DNA of 37,399 bases from Flammeovirga sp. EKP202 (GTDB lineage Bacteria > Bacteroidota > Bacteroidia > Cytophagales > Flammeovirgaceae): NCBI RefSeq assembly GCF_014534745.1, contig NZ_JACVVP010000068.1, forward strand, positions 1 through 37,399. Direction: 5' to 3'. Positions within the stretch are counted from its first letter, which is position 1; each line of letters begins with the position of its first letter. Under the pieces are notes generated by a model that saw only the letters and a list, made by a program, of their open reading frames with translations, was not told the DNA's origin and did not search any database. Shown here piece after piece: positions 24,619-33,335 of the stretch. Position numbers and translations under genes: made by a program.

Positions 24619-24701
24619 TTTTTAAATGATTAACCAAGTAGAGTTTGTAAGCAGAGGTGGCTTTAACGGTCAAATTACATACATGATCCAATTCTTACTG
24701 A

Positions 24702-25640
24702 TTATTCATTTGTAGTTAAATGTTTAGAAACAGCCCTTCTAAAACCACTTACTTGGATTTCCCCATTTTCCATGACGTCTATTATTGAATAGCTATTATT
24801 CTCAGGACCGCTATAATCTACCTGAGCGATCATGGTCATATAATGTATATTATTGATGTCTTTGTAGTATTCTTTATGATAATGTCCTTGGAAAACAATC
24901 ATTACTTTTCCAGACTCTTCCAAGATTTTTCTTACTTCTTTGTGTTCCGTTGGGTAGTATTTGCCATCCTCCTCGTTCATGGGGTGAAGGGTATGGTGTA
25001 TAAAAACGAGGGTTGGGTAATTAGTTTGAGCAAGGTCTTTCTTCAACCATTCTTGCTGATGTTTTGGAATGTGTACGTCTTCCCAATGAAAGTTCCCTTT
25101 ATCATGATCCGTTCCATCTTCAAAGTAATTCGCATCTAATACAACAAAATGTACATTGTTTTTATCAAAGGAATAATAACTTTTTGAGGGTTCAATATTT
25201 GTGTTTTCAATCATAGATAAGAATTCTTTTTTACTGATTCCATCGATATCATGATTGCCAATGGCGTGAAATTTATCTCCCTTGAATTGTGAAAACTCTT
25301 TTTCTATTGCTTTAAGGTAATTGATCGTATTTTCTCGATTGGGTTCTTCATCCTGATCTTTAAAATCACCCAAATGAATGACAAAATCTAAGTCCTTTTG
25401 ATTGAAAACTTGGATAGCCTCTCCCATCTTAAAGAGGCTTTGATCGTAATGATTGACATTATCCGATGGATTGTTTTTTCTTTCGGCGTAATGACTGTCT
25501 GTGATCAAACCGAAAGAAACTAATGGTTTTTGCTCCGCCCTTTTTTCTACAGCTTGACAACCAACAAATGGGAATAATGATGATACCAAAGCTGATTTTT
25601 GTAAAAACGAACGGCGAGATACGTTGTATTTTTTTTCCAT
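24702..25640 (-). CDS. Tat-exported calcineurin-like metallophosphoesterase
   Basis: I choose the ATG at 25640 because it begins a twin-arginine signal (VSRRSFLQKSALVSSLFPF) ending in a lipobox-like FVGC; an in-frame ATG 45 bp further out only adds non-signal residues. The mature protein has all five metallophosphoesterase blocks: LITDSHYA (DxH), HLGDFKD, AIGNHDID, VFIHHTLHP and FQGHYHKEYY (GHxH). It should therefore bind two metals and cleave phosphomonoesters or diesters outside the cytoplasm. It follows susD on the same strand, after a 241-bp spacer with a structured segment and a terminator-like hairpin. The likely role is to release phosphate from, or trim, the substrate imported by SusC/SusD. 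Confidence 0.9.
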   Translation of the reverse strand: MEKKYNVSRRSFLQKSALVSSLFPFVGCQAVEKRAEQKPLVSFGLITDSHYAERKNNPSDNVNHYDQSLFKMGEAIQVFNQKDLDFVIHLGDFKDQDEEPNRENTINYLKAIEKEFSQFKGDKFHAIGNHDIDGISKKEFLSMIENTNIEPSKSYYSFDKNNVHFVVLDANYFEDGTDHDKGNFHWEDVHIPKHQQEWLKKDLAQTNYPTLVFIHHTLHPMNEEDGKYYPTEHKEVRKILEESGKVMIVFQGHYHKEYYKDINNIHYMTMIAQVDYSGPENNSYSIIDVMENGEIQVSGFRRAVSKHLTTNE

Positions 25641-25646
25641 TTTAAT

Positions 25647-25676
25647 GTAAAAAGAGGGAGACCCGAGAGCCTCCCT
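25647..25676 (-). terminator. Terminator-like hairpin just before the phosphoesterase
   Basis: AGGGAG pairs with CTCCCT and the minus strand continues with TCTTTTTAC, 6 bp before the phosphoesterase ATG. It may end the susCD transcript or attenuate read-through into the phosphoesterase gene. Confidence 0.55.
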
Positions 25677-25741
25677 TGTAATCAATAATCTAATCTAGTA
25701 CTGTGAGTAAAGAACTGTTTCGTGCATCAAAGTAAAACTAC

Positions 25742-25852
25742 GGGCAAGTGATAATAAAACCTTTCCAAAACTGAAGTCTTTAAGGTTCAAAACTTAGGCA
25801 ACACTTTAGTGTTGATGGAGTTTATATCACCTGCCCATGACTTCAGTCATGG
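25742..25852. ncRNA. Structured segment with four helices and a pseudoknot
   Basis: Read on the plus strand, P1 pairs GGGCAAGTGATAATAAA (25742-25758) with TTTATATCACCTGCCC (25821-25836), with few mismatches. Inside are P2, AACCTT/AAGGTT (25758-25763 and 25782-25787), and P3, CAACACT/AGTGTTG (25799-25805 and 25808-25814). P4 follows, CCATGACT/AGTCATGG (25835-25842 and 25845-25852). The P2 loop ACTGAAGTC (25770-25778) is fully complementary to GACTTCAGT (25839-25847). The complement could fold likewise. Whether this is a transcript, a riboswitch-like leader of the phosphoesterase, or an IS200/IS605- or REP-type remnant cannot be told by eye. Confidence 0.4.
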
Positions 25853-25858
25853 TGTACG
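25839..25858. repeat. GACTTYAGTCATGGTGTACG motif, copy 2
   Basis: The second copy of the motif at 16610-16632, again just past a minus-strand stop codon (susD, 24 bp away). In this copy the palindrome is extended to CCATGACT-TC-AGTCATGG. Confidence 0.4.
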
Positions 25859-25881
25859 TTCCATTCCTTCATTTCCAAGAA

Positions 25882-27504
25882 TTAATAACCAGGATTTTGA
25901 ATCAAATCTTTATTCGCATCCAATGCATTTTGAGGAATAGGATATACTCTTCGGTTTACATCTGAAACCAATTTATCTTTATAGGTCTCATCAAACTTTC
26001 CAAAACGTAAACGGTCTGTTCTTCTGAAACCTTCCCAATACAGTTCGAATCCTCTTTCATTGAACATCCCTTCTAAATCAATAGAGCTTAAAAGTTTTGC
26101 CCCTCTTGCTGAAAGAACTGTATTAATATCTGCAACAGCACCTCCTTGATCTCCTTTTCTTAATTTCGCTTCAGCTCTCATCAAATAGATTTCAGCTAAA
26201 CGCATAATTGGAATATTGACAGAACTAACGGCGGTGTTACTTGCTCCATTATCAAATTCAAATTTATAGACACGAACCCCTGCCGCTTGTGTTTCATTAC
26301 TTAAATTCACTTCAGGAGTGAAAATCATTGGTTCGTTGTTTCTGAAGTTTGTCAACTCATCGATGATCAACCAACCTTTTTCATCTCTAAGAAAGTCTGA
26401 ATTGTCCTCGTTTCTGATCACACCGTATTGTTGACCTACCATAAAACCTCGGTTTAAGTGATACTCTTCCTCAGGAATAGAACCTGTTTCATATTTGAAG
26501 TTTTCTTTATGGAAACGTGGATCTGCTTCTTTTCCTTTCCAAGTATTATAAAACACCTCGGTAGTAGCACCACCGTTCCAGCCTCTGTGGGCATTAGAAA
26601 CCCAAACGTTTCTACCAGTAACAAATAAAGCCAACTTGTTTGAACCTAATTCATTCAAATACTCTTGTTTTACTCCGAAAATGATCTCGTTCTTGTCGTC
26701 ATTATCTTTAGAGAATAAAGAAAAATAGTCTTCTGATTCTAAAGCAAAACCGCCATTATTGATTAACTCTGATGTATATGCAATTACTTTGTCCAAGTCT
26801 TGTGCATCAAAAGATACGTTTTCATAACGGTTTACATACACTGATTTGTTCAAGTAAAGTCTCGCCAACATACCATTTACAGCCTCTTTTGTGATTTGGT
26901 AGTATTCAACATCAGAAGAGCTTGGCAAATCAGATAATGCATCTTCAAATACTTCAACAATTTTTTCAAAAGCCTCATCCGCTTCTAAAATGATCGGTTG
27001 GTCTCTGAAATCTAAACCTTCCGCTTCACGGTATGGTACTTTTCCCCAAAGGTCCAAGATTGTCATCATATAAAACGCTTTCATGGCTTTCGCTTCGGCA
27101 AGAATTTGCTTGTGCGGTGGCTTATCCGATTTCATTACTTCGCTTTCCGTCATAATGGCTCTCGCAAGACCCGTATTTAGCTTTTCCCAAGTACTTCCAA
27201 TTGTTACATGAAATGCCGTCCAAGTATGTCCGTAGATTTCTCTCCATTGGCCATTACCATCCCAGTCTGTACCACGAGTAGGACAAATCGTTTCGTCAGT
27301 ACTGACTTGCTGAAGAGGCCAAACGTTTTCGTGATCTGTGAAAGTATTCAACATCATGTTGTAAGTCGCAGCCATTAATGCTTCAGGTCCTCCATCAGAG
27401 TTGGGTAGGTCTGGGTTGAGTGCTTCATCCAAGATTGGTTCTGATAAATTACAAGCACTCAAGAAGATCATAAATGATGCTATAAATAAGGTGATCTTTT
27501 TCAT
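25882..27504 (-). CDS. SusD/RagB-family nutrient-binding lipoprotein
   Basis: The 540-residue protein has a lipoprotein signal (lipobox LSAC) and the SusD fold. The N-terminal SusD-like region includes EALMAATYNMMLN. The TPR-like helices carry AEAKAMKAFYMMTILDLWGKVPYREAEG, and the C-terminal RagB part has PIMRLAEIYLMRAEAKLRKGD, MFNERGFELYWEGFRRTDRLRFGKF and YPIPQNALDANKDLIQNPGY. All are family hallmarks. It caps the SusC channel on the cell surface and captures the ligand. It follows susC by 74 bp, with a hairpin between. No glycoside hydrolase lies beside it, so the ligand may not be a polysaccharide. Confidence 0.97.
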   Translation of the reverse strand: MKKITLFIASFMIFLSACNLSEPILDEALNPDLPNSDGGPEALMAATYNMMLNTFTDHENVWPLQQVSTDETICPTRGTDWDGNGQWREIYGHTWTAFHVTIGSTWEKLNTGLARAIMTESEVMKSDKPPHKQILAEAKAMKAFYMMTILDLWGKVPYREAEGLDFRDQPIILEADEAFEKIVEVFEDALSDLPSSSDVEYYQITKEAVNGMLARLYLNKSVYVNRYENVSFDAQDLDKVIAYTSELINNGGFALESEDYFSLFSKDNDDKNEIIFGVKQEYLNELGSNKLALFVTGRNVWVSNAHRGWNGGATTEVFYNTWKGKEADPRFHKENFKYETGSIPEEEYHLNRGFMVGQQYGVIRNEDNSDFLRDEKGWLIIDELTNFRNNEPMIFTPEVNLSNETQAAGVRVYKFEFDNGASNTAVSSVNIPIMRLAEIYLMRAEAKLRKGDQGGAVADINTVLSARGAKLLSSIDLEGMFNERGFELYWEGFRRTDRLRFGKFDETYKDKLVSDVNRRVYPIPQNALDANKDLIQNPGY

Positions 27505-27518
27505 TATTCTATATTTTT

Positions 27519-27559
27519 TGAATGAGGTTTCTACTTTTAAGAAGCAGTTACCTCATTCA
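27519..27559 (-). promoter_or_regulatory. Hairpin between susC and susD
   Basis: TGAATGAGGT pairs perfectly with ACCTCATTCA around a 21-nt loop. On the minus strand it is followed by A-rich rather than T-rich sequence, so it is not a classic terminator. It may stabilise or process the mRNA and set susC/susD ratios. Confidence 0.45.
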
Positions 27560-27578
27560 AGTTGATTGATTTATTCGT

Positions 27579-30500
27579 TTAGAAATTGATATTTAATCCC
27601 ATCAAGAAAGTTCTTGCTTTAGGGTAGGCCGCATAATCGATACCGTACGATAGGTTTCCATTGACTGCTTTATTTGCATTGACATCTGGATCATAACCTG
27701 AGTAATTACTCAAGAGGAATAAGTTCTGTCCTGTAAGGAAAATTCTACAGCTTGACAGCCAATCCACTTTGTTGGCATCAATGGTATACCCAACAGTTAA
27801 GTTATCCAATCTTAAGTAGCTTCCGTCTTCCAAATAGTAAGTAGAAGGTACTGGAATGTTAGTCGCTGACTCTCCTGAATTGGCTAATTTTTGAGTGGCA
27901 TTAGAGCCATTGGCTAAACCAGGAACGGAGAAAAATGCATTGGCGGTGTTGTTGTAAATTTTATTTCCGGCTACGCCATTGAAGTTGATAAATGCATCCC
28001 ATTTTTTATACTTGATTGATGTACTCAAACCAAATGTCCAATTAGGAATGGCTGATCCTGCAATGATACGATCATCATCATTGATAATACCATCACCATT
28101 TTTATCATCGATAATGTAATTTCCTTCTTCATCGAATCCTTTAAAATCAAACAATAAGAATGAACCCAAAGGAGCACCGTTTGTAATCACATTAATCGTA
28201 CTTCCACCTACACCTGGACCGTGCAACATACCTGTCATAATTCTAGAAACCGGCAGGTCTTGAACATCATTTTTGATATAAGCCGCATTTACATTCACAT
28301 CCCATTGGAAATCTTTTTTCGCTACCAATACACCATTTAAGTTCAATTCAACACCTTTGTTAATCACTCTTCCATCAATGTTTTCCCAAACGTAAGGAAC
28401 CGGAGAAGGTGCAGGTGCTGGCATATACACCAACATGTCACGAGTCGTTTTATGGAAATAGTCTACTGAACCTGTCAATCTTCCTTCCAAGAAACCAAAG
28501 TCAACACCAATGTTTGTTTGCTCACTCATTTCCCATTTCAAGTCCGGGTTTTGAGTTCTTCCCATTACAATACCAGGAATGAATACTCCATTATACCAAT
28601 ATCCTGAACCATTGTCTGAAGCATAGGCCTGTTGAGTGATTTTCCCAGGAATTTCTTGATTACCTGTCATACCCCAACCTGCACGAAGTTTCAAATCATC
28701 CAAGATGTTCTGTCCTTTTAAGAATTCCTCTTCAATAATTCTCCAACTTGCAGAGAAAGCGGGGAAGACACCATATCTATTGTTCTCACCAAACTTTGAT
28801 GAACCATCTGTACGAAGGGAAGCGGAAAGGTTGTACTTATTATCAAAAGTGTAATTCACACGACCATAGAAAGATTGTAATCTATTGATTTCACCAGATC
28901 CGAAAGGAGCAACAGATGTCCAATCAGTACCAATACCAGGATTCCAATCTCCTTCTATTTCGTCAGTAGTAAAGTTTGATGTCGTATAACCGTGAGCTCT
29001 TAATAGAATTTCTTGATAAGAATGACCTGCTAAAACACTAAATGAAGAACGACCTATGGTCTTATTGTAAGTCAAATAGTTTTCAATAATGGTATTTACA
29101 TTCTCATTATCCAACTTTGAAATACGTCCATTAGGATTCATAAAAGCAATATTATTTGGGCGATTTAAGACGCTTCTTGACGACATTGCATAATCCACAC
29201 CTACCTGTGTTCTCCAATCTAATCCTTTGATAAGATTGACAGTAGCACCCACATTACCCAACATTCTATTTGTTCTAGTTTCATCTTTGTATAATTCCAA
29301 AAATGCTAAAGGGTTAGCACCTGAAGGGAAGAAAAATAAAGAACCATCATCATTGTAAACAGGGTAAGTGGGGTTCGCTTTTAGTGCATTCGTGATGATC
29401 TCACCATCTGCTGATGAACGGTCTGAAGTTGGTGCCGCTAAGTCGTTAATATGTGATGCAGTAAAGTTGATATCCAATTTTACTCTATCCTTCAAAAAGC
29501 TTTGGGTATTATTAAAACGAGCTGTAAACTTTTGCATTCCGCTTTCTTTGATCAAACCTTCTTGATCCATAAAAGAAAGGGATACAAATGAACGTCCACC
29601 TCTCTCATTTCCACTTGAAAATGAAAGGTTGTGATTTTGTGTATAAGCTTGACGATAGATTTGATCTTGCCAATCTGTACTGATTGTCTCCGAATAGATA
29701 TCACCGATATTATGCTTATTGGCTACCGTTCTGTATTGATCGCCATCCATCATATCGATTTTTCGAGCTACATTAGAAACACCAAAATAATTGGAATAAT
29801 TGATCTTGCTTTGGCCTGGTTGTCCTTTTTTAGTGGTAATCAGAATAACACCATTTGAACCTCTTGAACCATAAATTGCAGTAGCAGAAGCATCTTTTAA
29901 AATCTCCATCTTTTCGATGTCATTGGGATTTAAAAAGTTCATAGGGTTCTTTGCTTCAGCACCCCACTCTCTACCTGCACTTTCCGGTGCTGCTGCCGCA
30001 ACTGGAGAATTGTCCAATGGCACACCATCAATCACATAAAGGGGTGCATTTCCCGAACGAATAGAACTTGCACCACGAATATTGATATTCAAAGCTGCAC
30101 CGGGTTCACCACTTGCTGAGGTTACCGTCACCCCTGCCACTCTACCTTGTAATGACTCCGCAGGTGACATGATGATGCCTTGGTTAAGATCATCAGCAGA
30201 AATAGAAGAAACGGCACCCGATATTTCACTTCTCTTTTGAGAACCATATCCTACTACCACAATCTCCTCTAATTGCTGTACATCTTCATTCAAGACAATA
30301 TTAAAATTTGATCTGTTTTTTATCGCAATCGTTTGGCTTTCATAACCTGTGAAACTAAAAGTCAGGGACGTTTCTGGAGAAAGATTTTCGATGATGAAAT
30401 TACCATTCAGATCAGTGATGGATCCTTTATTTGTTCCCTCTACTTGTACAGTAACTCCAGGAAGTGCTTCTCCTTTTTGATCTTCTACTGTACCGCGAAT

Positions 30501-30893
30501 TGTTCTTACTTCTTGTTGTACTCCTACTTCGGACGTTGTTGCCGATTTCTCTGCAGAAGTCACATAAATAACATTATTTCTTTCTCTAAACTCAAGGTTA
30601 AAAGTACTCGAAATGCTATTAAGAAGTTCAGTGATTGTTCCTTCTTTTTTGAAGGTCACCTTCCCTACTTTCTCCATATCTTCTTTCACAAAAGAAAAGG
30701 ATAAATCACTTTGCTTTTCAATGGAAGAAAAAATACTGGTGATAGGCTGATTGGTTACCTCTACCTTAAAAGTTTGTTGAGTAACGATTGTAAGGTATAC
30801 AACAGGTTGCTTGGTAAATGCATTTACCGAAAAAGTCATTCCTTGCCATAGTAATACTAGGCAACAGACTTGTAAAAGTCTCCTTTTGTTCAT
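27579..30893 (-). CDS. SusC/RagA TonB-dependent receptor with STN domain
   Basis: The 1104-residue protein has a signal peptide (ending VNAF), then an STN domain (about 40-115, FKVEVTNQPITSIFSSIEKQ). A carboxypeptidase-regulatory-like Ig domain (about 132-215, RGTVEDQKGEALPGVTVQVEG) and a TonB-box-like EEIVVVGYGSQKRSE stretch follow. Next comes the plug with ESLQGRVAGVTVTSASGEPG, RGASSIRSGNAPLYVIDGVPLD and DASATAIYGSRGSNGVILITTKKG, and then a large barrel. The STN domain marks it as a transducer that talks to a FecR anti-sigma factor, and fecR lies next to it. It imports a ligand delivered by SusD, using TonB energy. Confidence 0.97.
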   Translation of the reverse strand: MNKRRLLQVCCLVLLWQGMTFSVNAFTKQPVVYLTIVTQQTFKVEVTNQPITSIFSSIEKQSDLSFSFVKEDMEKVGKVTFKKEGTITELLNSISSTFNLEFRERNNVIYVTSAEKSATTSEVGVQQEVRTIRGTVEDQKGEALPGVTVQVEGTNKGSITDLNGNFIIENLSPETSLTFSFTGYESQTIAIKNRSNFNIVLNEDVQQLEEIVVVGYGSQKRSEISGAVSSISADDLNQGIIMSPAESLQGRVAGVTVTSASGEPGAALNINIRGASSIRSGNAPLYVIDGVPLDNSPVAAAAPESAGREWGAEAKNPMNFLNPNDIEKMEILKDASATAIYGSRGSNGVILITTKKGQPGQSKINYSNYFGVSNVARKIDMMDGDQYRTVANKHNIGDIYSETISTDWQDQIYRQAYTQNHNLSFSSGNERGGRSFVSLSFMDQEGLIKESGMQKFTARFNNTQSFLKDRVKLDINFTASHINDLAAPTSDRSSADGEIITNALKANPTYPVYNDDGSLFFFPSGANPLAFLELYKDETRTNRMLGNVGATVNLIKGLDWRTQVGVDYAMSSRSVLNRPNNIAFMNPNGRISKLDNENVNTIIENYLTYNKTIGRSSFSVLAGHSYQEILLRAHGYTTSNFTTDEIEGDWNPGIGTDWTSVAPFGSGEINRLQSFYGRVNYTFDNKYNLSASLRTDGSSKFGENNRYGVFPAFSASWRIIEEEFLKGQNILDDLKLRAGWGMTGNQEIPGKITQQAYASDNGSGYWYNGVFIPGIVMGRTQNPDLKWEMSEQTNIGVDFGFLEGRLTGSVDYFHKTTRDMLVYMPAPAPSPVPYVWENIDGRVINKGVELNLNGVLVAKKDFQWDVNVNAAYIKNDVQDLPVSRIMTGMLHGPGVGGSTINVITNGAPLGSFLLFDFKGFDEEGNYIIDDKNGDGIINDDDRIIAGSAIPNWTFGLSTSIKYKKWDAFINFNGVAGNKIYNNTANAFFSVPGLANGSNATQKLANSGESATNIPVPSTYYLEDGSYLRLDNLTVGYTIDANKVDWLSSCRIFLTGQNLFLLSNYSGYDPDVNANKAVNGNLSYGIDYAAYPKARTFLMGLNINF

Positions 30894-30926
30894 AATTTTA
30901 TTTTTGAAAAGACAATAAAAATCTTG

Positions 30927-30959
30927 GGCAACATTTGGACTCCTACATCACATGTTGCC
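30927..30959 (-). terminator. Hairpin between fecR and susC
   Basis: GGCAACAT pairs with ATGTTGCC around a 17-nt loop. The minus strand continues CAAGATTTTTATT, a displaced T-run; on the plus strand seven Ts follow. It may separate the sigma/fecR transcript from susCD. Confidence 0.5.
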
Positions 30960-30994
30960 TTTTTTTATATAATAAACTAACCCCAATGGGTCTT

Positions 30995-31921
30995 TTATTC
31001 TTTGATTAAGTAATAGTAATCTCCCTCTTTTTTCACGTTAAGCTTTAGCATAAACGACAGATTGTCAAGTGCTTCTTCTAAGCTATTATCTTCAAACTTT
31101 ACCGAAACAGTATAATGCAATAGTGCCGGATCTTTGACAATAATTTTATGTCCGTACCAACGTTCTAATTGATCAATTACCTCCGTCAATGCTCGATCTT
31201 TCAATACTAAGTCAAACTTTCTCCATGTTGCTTCATTCGAAGGATCAAAGGTTTTTACATCAAATTGATCCATAGAAATCACCACTTTTTCGCTAGGTTC
31301 TAAAAAAGTTTTGCGTTTTTGATTCGATACCTCAACGCTACCTGAAAAGAGGCTAACCGAATGTTCTACCGTATTAATATTAAATGATGTCCCTAAGACT
31401 TTCACTTTCGATTCCATACTTGGTAGCATGACTTCAAAAGGATATTCTTTGTTATGAGTAATGTCAAAAAAGCCTTCTCCTTCCAATCGTACAGTTCTAT
31501 TGAAGTCTTCTTCATACCAAAGTTTTGCTCCTTGATGAAGTAAAACCGTACTACCATCTTTTAATACCACTCTCTTATTTCCTTTGGTGGCAGTTACGAA
31601 AACTTCTGAGGAGTGATTAGGAAAACTATTATATATGAAATACGAAATACCTAGCATCAGGAAAATAGCTACACTGCTTGCATACCTCATCCATGGTTGG
31701 AAAACCCTCTCTTTGGTTATTTTCTCAGATGAAGCGTTTCCTTGAATTTTATCCATCATCAACTGACGGCCTCTCTCAAGATTTGCTGTATGCTTTTGCT
31801 GAGGCAGGTGTTCCCAAGTTGCTTTTAGCTCTAAAAAATCATGATCATTTTGATCCTTCTCTTTTAGCTGTTTTTCTCCAGCCAACTTCTTTGCTATCTC
31901 TATGTACTTTTCGTCTTGCAT
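30995..31921 (-). CDS. FecR-family anti-sigma factor
   Basis: The 308-residue protein has an N-terminal cytoplasmic anti-sigma region (about 1-85), one membrane helix (about 92-110, YASSVAIFLMLGISYFIY) and a periplasmic FecR domain (about 115-215). The FecR domain is marked by TKGNKRVVLKDGSTVLLHQGAKLWYEEDFN and VRLEGEGFFDITHN. A C-terminal DUF4974 domain (about 235-305, DRALTEVIDQLERWYG) completes it. It holds the ECF sigma factor until the STN domain of SusC signals ligand binding. It lies 114 bp after the sigma gene. Confidence 0.96.
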   Translation of the reverse strand: MQDEKYIEIAKKLAGEKQLKEKDQNDHDFLELKATWEHLPQQKHTANLERGRQLMMDKIQGNASSEKITKERVFQPWMRYASSVAIFLMLGISYFIYNSFPNHSSEVFVTATKGNKRVVLKDGSTVLLHQGAKLWYEEDFNRTVRLEGEGFFDITHNKEYPFEVMLPSMESKVKVLGTSFNINTVEHSVSLFSGSVEVSNQKRKTFLEPSEKVVISMDQFDVKTFDPSNEATWRKFDLVLKDRALTEVIDQLERWYGHKIIVKDPALLHYTVSVKFEDNSLEEALDNLSFMLKLNVKKEGDYYYLIKE

Positions 31922-32035
31922 ATTTTTTTGTTTTCAATGCTAAGACGCGGTAACCTGAATTTACCCTATGGTTTTAATGTAAAGGAATCGTTAATTACAA
32001 AAATGTTTTATTCATCTTTTCGAAACATTGAACAA

Positions 32036-32569
32036 CTAAAGATGCTTTTCTAAAAAGTCTTTATGAATCATTTTAAGCGTATTGCCAATGTACTTTTCTA
32101 CGGTTTTGACACTGATTTCCAACACTTCTGCAATCTCTTGATATTTTAATTGATGAAAACGGCTTAACTCAAATGCTTGTAATTGTAAGGAAGGAATATT
32201 GACTTTAAATTGTTCCCAAGCCTCATTTAGATCCTCTGTGAGAATATTTTCTTCGGGTGATAAAGTGGATTGAACGACTTCAATTTCATCGATAGAACTC
32301 ACGGTTAGTTTTGTCTTTCTAGTAAGGCTAATACATTGATTTTTAACCATTGTAAAAAGAAATGAACGCGGATACGTTACCCCTTTCAAAATAGATTTAC
32401 TCTCCCAAATCTTCACGAATACATCAGAAACAAGCTCTTCCGCTTGTGGATAATCGTTTAAATAAGTAAAAGCAAAATCACATAATCGCTGGTAATAGGT
32501 TTCAAATAAAATGTTTAAAGCGTTAATATCACCTTCGGAAATCTCACGAAAGAGTTGTAGTTCGTTCAT
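32036..32569 (-). CDS. ECF RNA polymerase sigma-70 factor
   Basis: The 177-residue sigma factor has region 2 at about 15-75 (YYQRLCDFAFTYLNDYPQAEELVSDVFVKIWESK) and region 4 at about 120-172 (FELSRFHQLKYQEIAEVLEISVKTVEKYIGNTLKMI). The length and the neighbouring fecR place it in the Bacteroidota FecI-like group of ECF factors that drive TonB-receptor operons. Target promoters should include that of susC. Confidence 0.95.
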   Translation of the reverse strand: MNELQLFREISEGDINALNILFETYYQRLCDFAFTYLNDYPQAEELVSDVFVKIWESKSILKGVTYPRSFLFTMVKNQCISLTRKTKLTVSSIDEIEVVQSTLSPEENILTEDLNEAWEQFKVNIPSLQLQAFELSRFHQLKYQEIAEVLEISVKTVEKYIGNTLKMIHKDFLEKHL

Positions 32570-32735
32570 CTAATCTAGCTTTTTAATAGCCTTAGTTTTT
32601 TCAATTAGGGTAAAAGTAGTAAGGAAATGACTTTACATGATACTAAGTTGTATTATGAATTTATTAAGGTTAGTCTTCTATCGGGCTTTAATAGAGAAAA
32701 AATAGACAATCAGAATGATTCTTTCACCCCAGAAG

Positions 32736-33272
32736 TCATCTATCGAAATCAAAAAAATAAGCCTTACCATTCTCACTATCGTACCAATAATATTTAAAAT
32801 ATTGGTTTCCATTGGTCCAACTATATTTCTGTAAATTTTCAATTCTATCTTTGTCCCACCATTCAAAGTCGTTTTGCATACTAAAACCATTATTTGTATT
32901 CAGAGAGTCGATAGATAGATGATGATATTCAATTATTTTTTGAGATGTAGTCTCGTTGCAATTAAAAGCAAACATATAATCTGCATCTATCCCTATTACA
33001 TCATCAAAACAGTAAATATTCTTTACATCAGGAGTGATTTCAACTTTTAAAAAGTCTGAGAATCTTTTTCGATTATTTTCAGTATCAGGTTTATCATGAT
33101 CAAATGTTGGAGCAACTTTATCAATAACCTTTTGAGTTTGTACCCTAAGTTTATTTTTTGCTTTTTCTTTAATCTTAGTGGTCACTTTTTCAGTCTTATT
33201 TTTAATTTGATCACAAGAAGTCACCCCAATGATTAGGATAAATAGTGTTGATATATGAATTAACCTTCTCAT
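32736..33272 (-). CDS. Hypothetical lipoprotein
   Basis: I place the start at the internal ATG (33272) because it begins a lipoprotein signal (RRLIHISTLFILIIGVTSC); the upstream ATG at 33326 adds 18 residues that do not fit a signal. A Lys-rich, probably helical linker (about 20-55) leads to a globular domain with a VKNIYCFDDVIGIDADYMFAF core, aromatic-rich at its end (YSWTNGNQYFKYYWYDSENG). No family is recognised. It is the last gene of a run with the 161-residue membrane protein. Confidence 0.6.
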   Translation of the reverse strand: MRRLIHISTLFILIIGVTSCDQIKNKTEKVTTKIKEKAKNKLRVQTQKVIDKVAPTFDHDKPDTENNRKRFSDFLKVEITPDVKNIYCFDDVIGIDADYMFAFNCNETTSQKIIEYHHLSIDSLNTNNGFSMQNDFEWWDKDRIENLQKYSWTNGNQYFKYYWYDSENGKAYFFDFDR

Positions 33273-33335
33273 TTTCTTACTGTAGTCAAGAACACATGAC
33301 TTTAAAAATCTTGGATTATACTTCATTTTTTTTTA

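Noticed and set aside
32678-32890. 70-codon frame overlapping the hypothetical lipoprotein gene
   Set aside because: Same strand but a different frame, overlapping the 3' end of a better-supported gene, with no recognisable domain.
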